Assembly (NCBI GenBank): GCA_025054695.1
Contig: JANWZI010000009.1
Location: 1 to 64,000 of the forward strand
DNA length: 64,000 bases
From: Myxococcota bacterium
GTDB taxonomy: Bacteria; Myxococcota_A; Polyangia; Polyangiales; JANWZI01
Direction of reading: 5' to 3'
Shown here: positions 63,144 through 64,000 of the stretch, piece by piece
Layout of the letters: every line of letters starts with the position of its first letter
Numbering within the stretch: the stretch's first letter is position 1
Program-made: the position numbers and the translations under genes
The notes under the pieces: generated by a model
Told to the model about the DNA's origin: nothing
What the model saw: the letters and a program-made list of their open reading frames with translations, nothing else
Databases searched by the model: none

Positions 63144-64000
63144 CGGAGCGTCGCGACCGCGTCCCGGATGCGTTGCAATCCCCGCTCGAGCAGGGGCATC
63201 GCGGTCGCGTAACTGAAACGAATGTAACCTGGCTCACCAAACGCGGTTCCCGGCACCGCCGCGCACAGCGCGTCCTCGAGCAGGAAACTGGCGACATCGG
63301 TGTCGTCGCGCAGCTCGCGCTGGCCCCAGCGGCGGCCGAGCAGCCCCCGGACGTCGGCGAACGCGTAAAAGGCCCCCTCCGGCACGGCGCACCGGATGCC
63401 GTCGATGGAATCGAGTCCCGCGACCAGCACGTCGCGCCGCCTGCGGAATTCGTCGCGCATGCGCTGCAACGGTTCGCGCGCCCCGGTCAAGGCCGCCAGC
63501 GCCGCGTGCTGCGCGACTGCGGTCGGATTGCTCGTCGACTGCCCCTGGACGAGCTCGCACGCGCGCACGAGCGATCGCGGCCCGATCAGCCATCCGATGC
63601 GCCAGCCCGTCATCGCGAACGTCTTGCTCACTCCGTCGACAACGACGACGCGTTCGCGCAGGTCGGGAGCCACCGAGAGCAACGAAACGTGGGAACGGCC
63701 GTCGTAGACGAGCTCACCGTAGATTTCGTCAAGCACGATCCACGCGTCGATCCGGCGCAGGACCTCGGCGAGGGCGGCCAGTTCCGCCGCGTCGTAGGCC
63801 GCGCCCGTCGGGTTGCTGGGACTGCACAAGACGACCGCGCGCGTGCGCGGGCTCGCGGCGGCGGCCAGCGCTTCGGGCGTCAGCCGGAAACGCGGCCCCT
63901 CGGTGCGCACGACGACCGGCCGGGCACCGAGCAGCCGGGCGTGCTCCGGGTAGCTCACCCAGTACGGCGACGGAATGATCACCTCGTCGTCGGGCTCGTA
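63140..64000 (-). CDS. aspartate aminotransferase-like PLP enzyme (5' end outside window)
   Basis: C-terminal ~287 residues of a fold-type I aminotransferase; the frame continues to the window edge (YEPDDEVIIPSPYWVSYPEH). Key sites: CSPSNPTGAAY (substrate-binding Asn/Pro), WIVLDEIYGELVYDG (Asp binding PLP nitrogen), VVDGVSKTFAMTGWRIGWLIG (the PLP lysine is in SKTFAMTG) and CAVPEGAFYAF, EPGYIRFSYATAM (Arg binding the substrate carboxylate). This matches AspB/AatA-type aspartate aminotransferases. The stop shares CTAG with the convergent MYXO-CTERM gene. Confidence 0.92.
   Translation of the reverse strand, partial: YEPDDEVIIPSPYWVSYPEHARLLGARPVVVRTEGPRFRLTPEALAAAASPRTRAVVLCSPSNPTGAAYDAAELAALAEVLRRIDAWIVLDEIYGELVYDGRSHVSLLSVAPDLRERVVVVDGVSKTFAMTGWRIGWLIGPRSLVRACELVQGQSTSNPTAVAQHAALAALTGAREPLQRMRDEFRRRRDVLVAGLDSIDGIRCAVPEGAFYAFADVRGLLGRRWGQRELRDDTDVASFLLEDALCAAVPGTAFGEPGYIRFSYATAMPLLERGLQRIRDAVATLR

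Overview
The window is very GC-rich DNA (about 70% by eye, not computed) from a Gram-negative bacterium, most likely a myxobacterium (Myxococcota, Polyangia/Sandaracinus-like). Pointers to this are a MYXO-CTERM-like tail (61710-63143), many lipoproteins with Asp/Ala/Gly-rich linkers, a MopE-like Cys/Asp repeat protein, a Ser/Thr kinase with GYF-like and DUF4388-like regions, a class II HMG-CoA reductase pathway and a ceramide glucosyltransferase-like enzyme. The lineage is inferred from gene content only.

Layout. 1-900: end of a SurA/PPIase-like gene and a small membrane protein. 937-7880: mevalonate/isoprenoid locus, with type 2 IPP isomerase (fni) divergent from an operon of polyprenyl diphosphate synthase, mevalonate kinase, diphosphomevalonate decarboxylase, phosphomevalonate kinase, HMG-CoA reductase and a small membrane protein; HMG-CoA synthase is absent. 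8047-11920: a large esterase-like lipoprotein whose alpha/beta-hydrolase halves are in permuted order, divergent from an M14 carboxypeptidase. 12084-17040: Gld-type ABC transporter (ATPase, permease, GldG-like, DUF4340). 17294-20787: MopE-like lipoprotein interrupted by an in-frame UGA, then inositol monophosphatase. 20984-27089: Ser/Thr kinase, ceramide glucosyltransferase-like GT, and Rel/SpoT. 27378-33617: repeat-containing secreted protein, rimO, ferredoxin, a lipoprotein, a zinc-ribbon membrane protein, a tetratricopeptide-like lipoprotein and a small unknown. 33596-38970: carboxynorspermidine decarboxylase and dehydrogenase downstream of rpsB-tsf-pyrH-frr, all on the minus strand, preceded by tRNA-Lys, tRNA-Arg and tRNA-His. 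39594-45226: lytic transglycosylase, enolase, and a DUF4143 ATPase preceded by 23-bp-phased iterons. 45496-52814: papain-like protease with P-domain, GT39 transferase, small membrane protein, PEGA lipoprotein, guaA. 52850-64000: large UvrD-like helicase, penicillin-acylase-family lipoprotein, atypical response regulator, degenerate glycogen-synthase-like GT, MYXO-CTERM protein, and a partial aminotransferase.

The most unusual feature runs through the whole window. At least 15 intergenic arrays are built from a degenerate hexamer, CTCGGN (NCCGAG on the other strand), each about 35-170 bp long, roughly one per 4 kb, in both orientations and in every type of intergenic gap. None was seen inside a gene. 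The unit has no stop codon in any of the six frames whatever N is, so gene callers run straight through it and produce false Ser/Asp/Glu-rich extensions (for example on fni and the polyprenyl synthase). I recognise no described repeat family of this kind; its function is unknown. Other points worth checking: the permuted hydrolase, the UGA at a repeat Cys position, a response regulator with Glu in place of the phospho-acceptor Asp, the iteron array before the DUF4143 ATPase, and the UvrD-like helicase with an unusual N-terminus.
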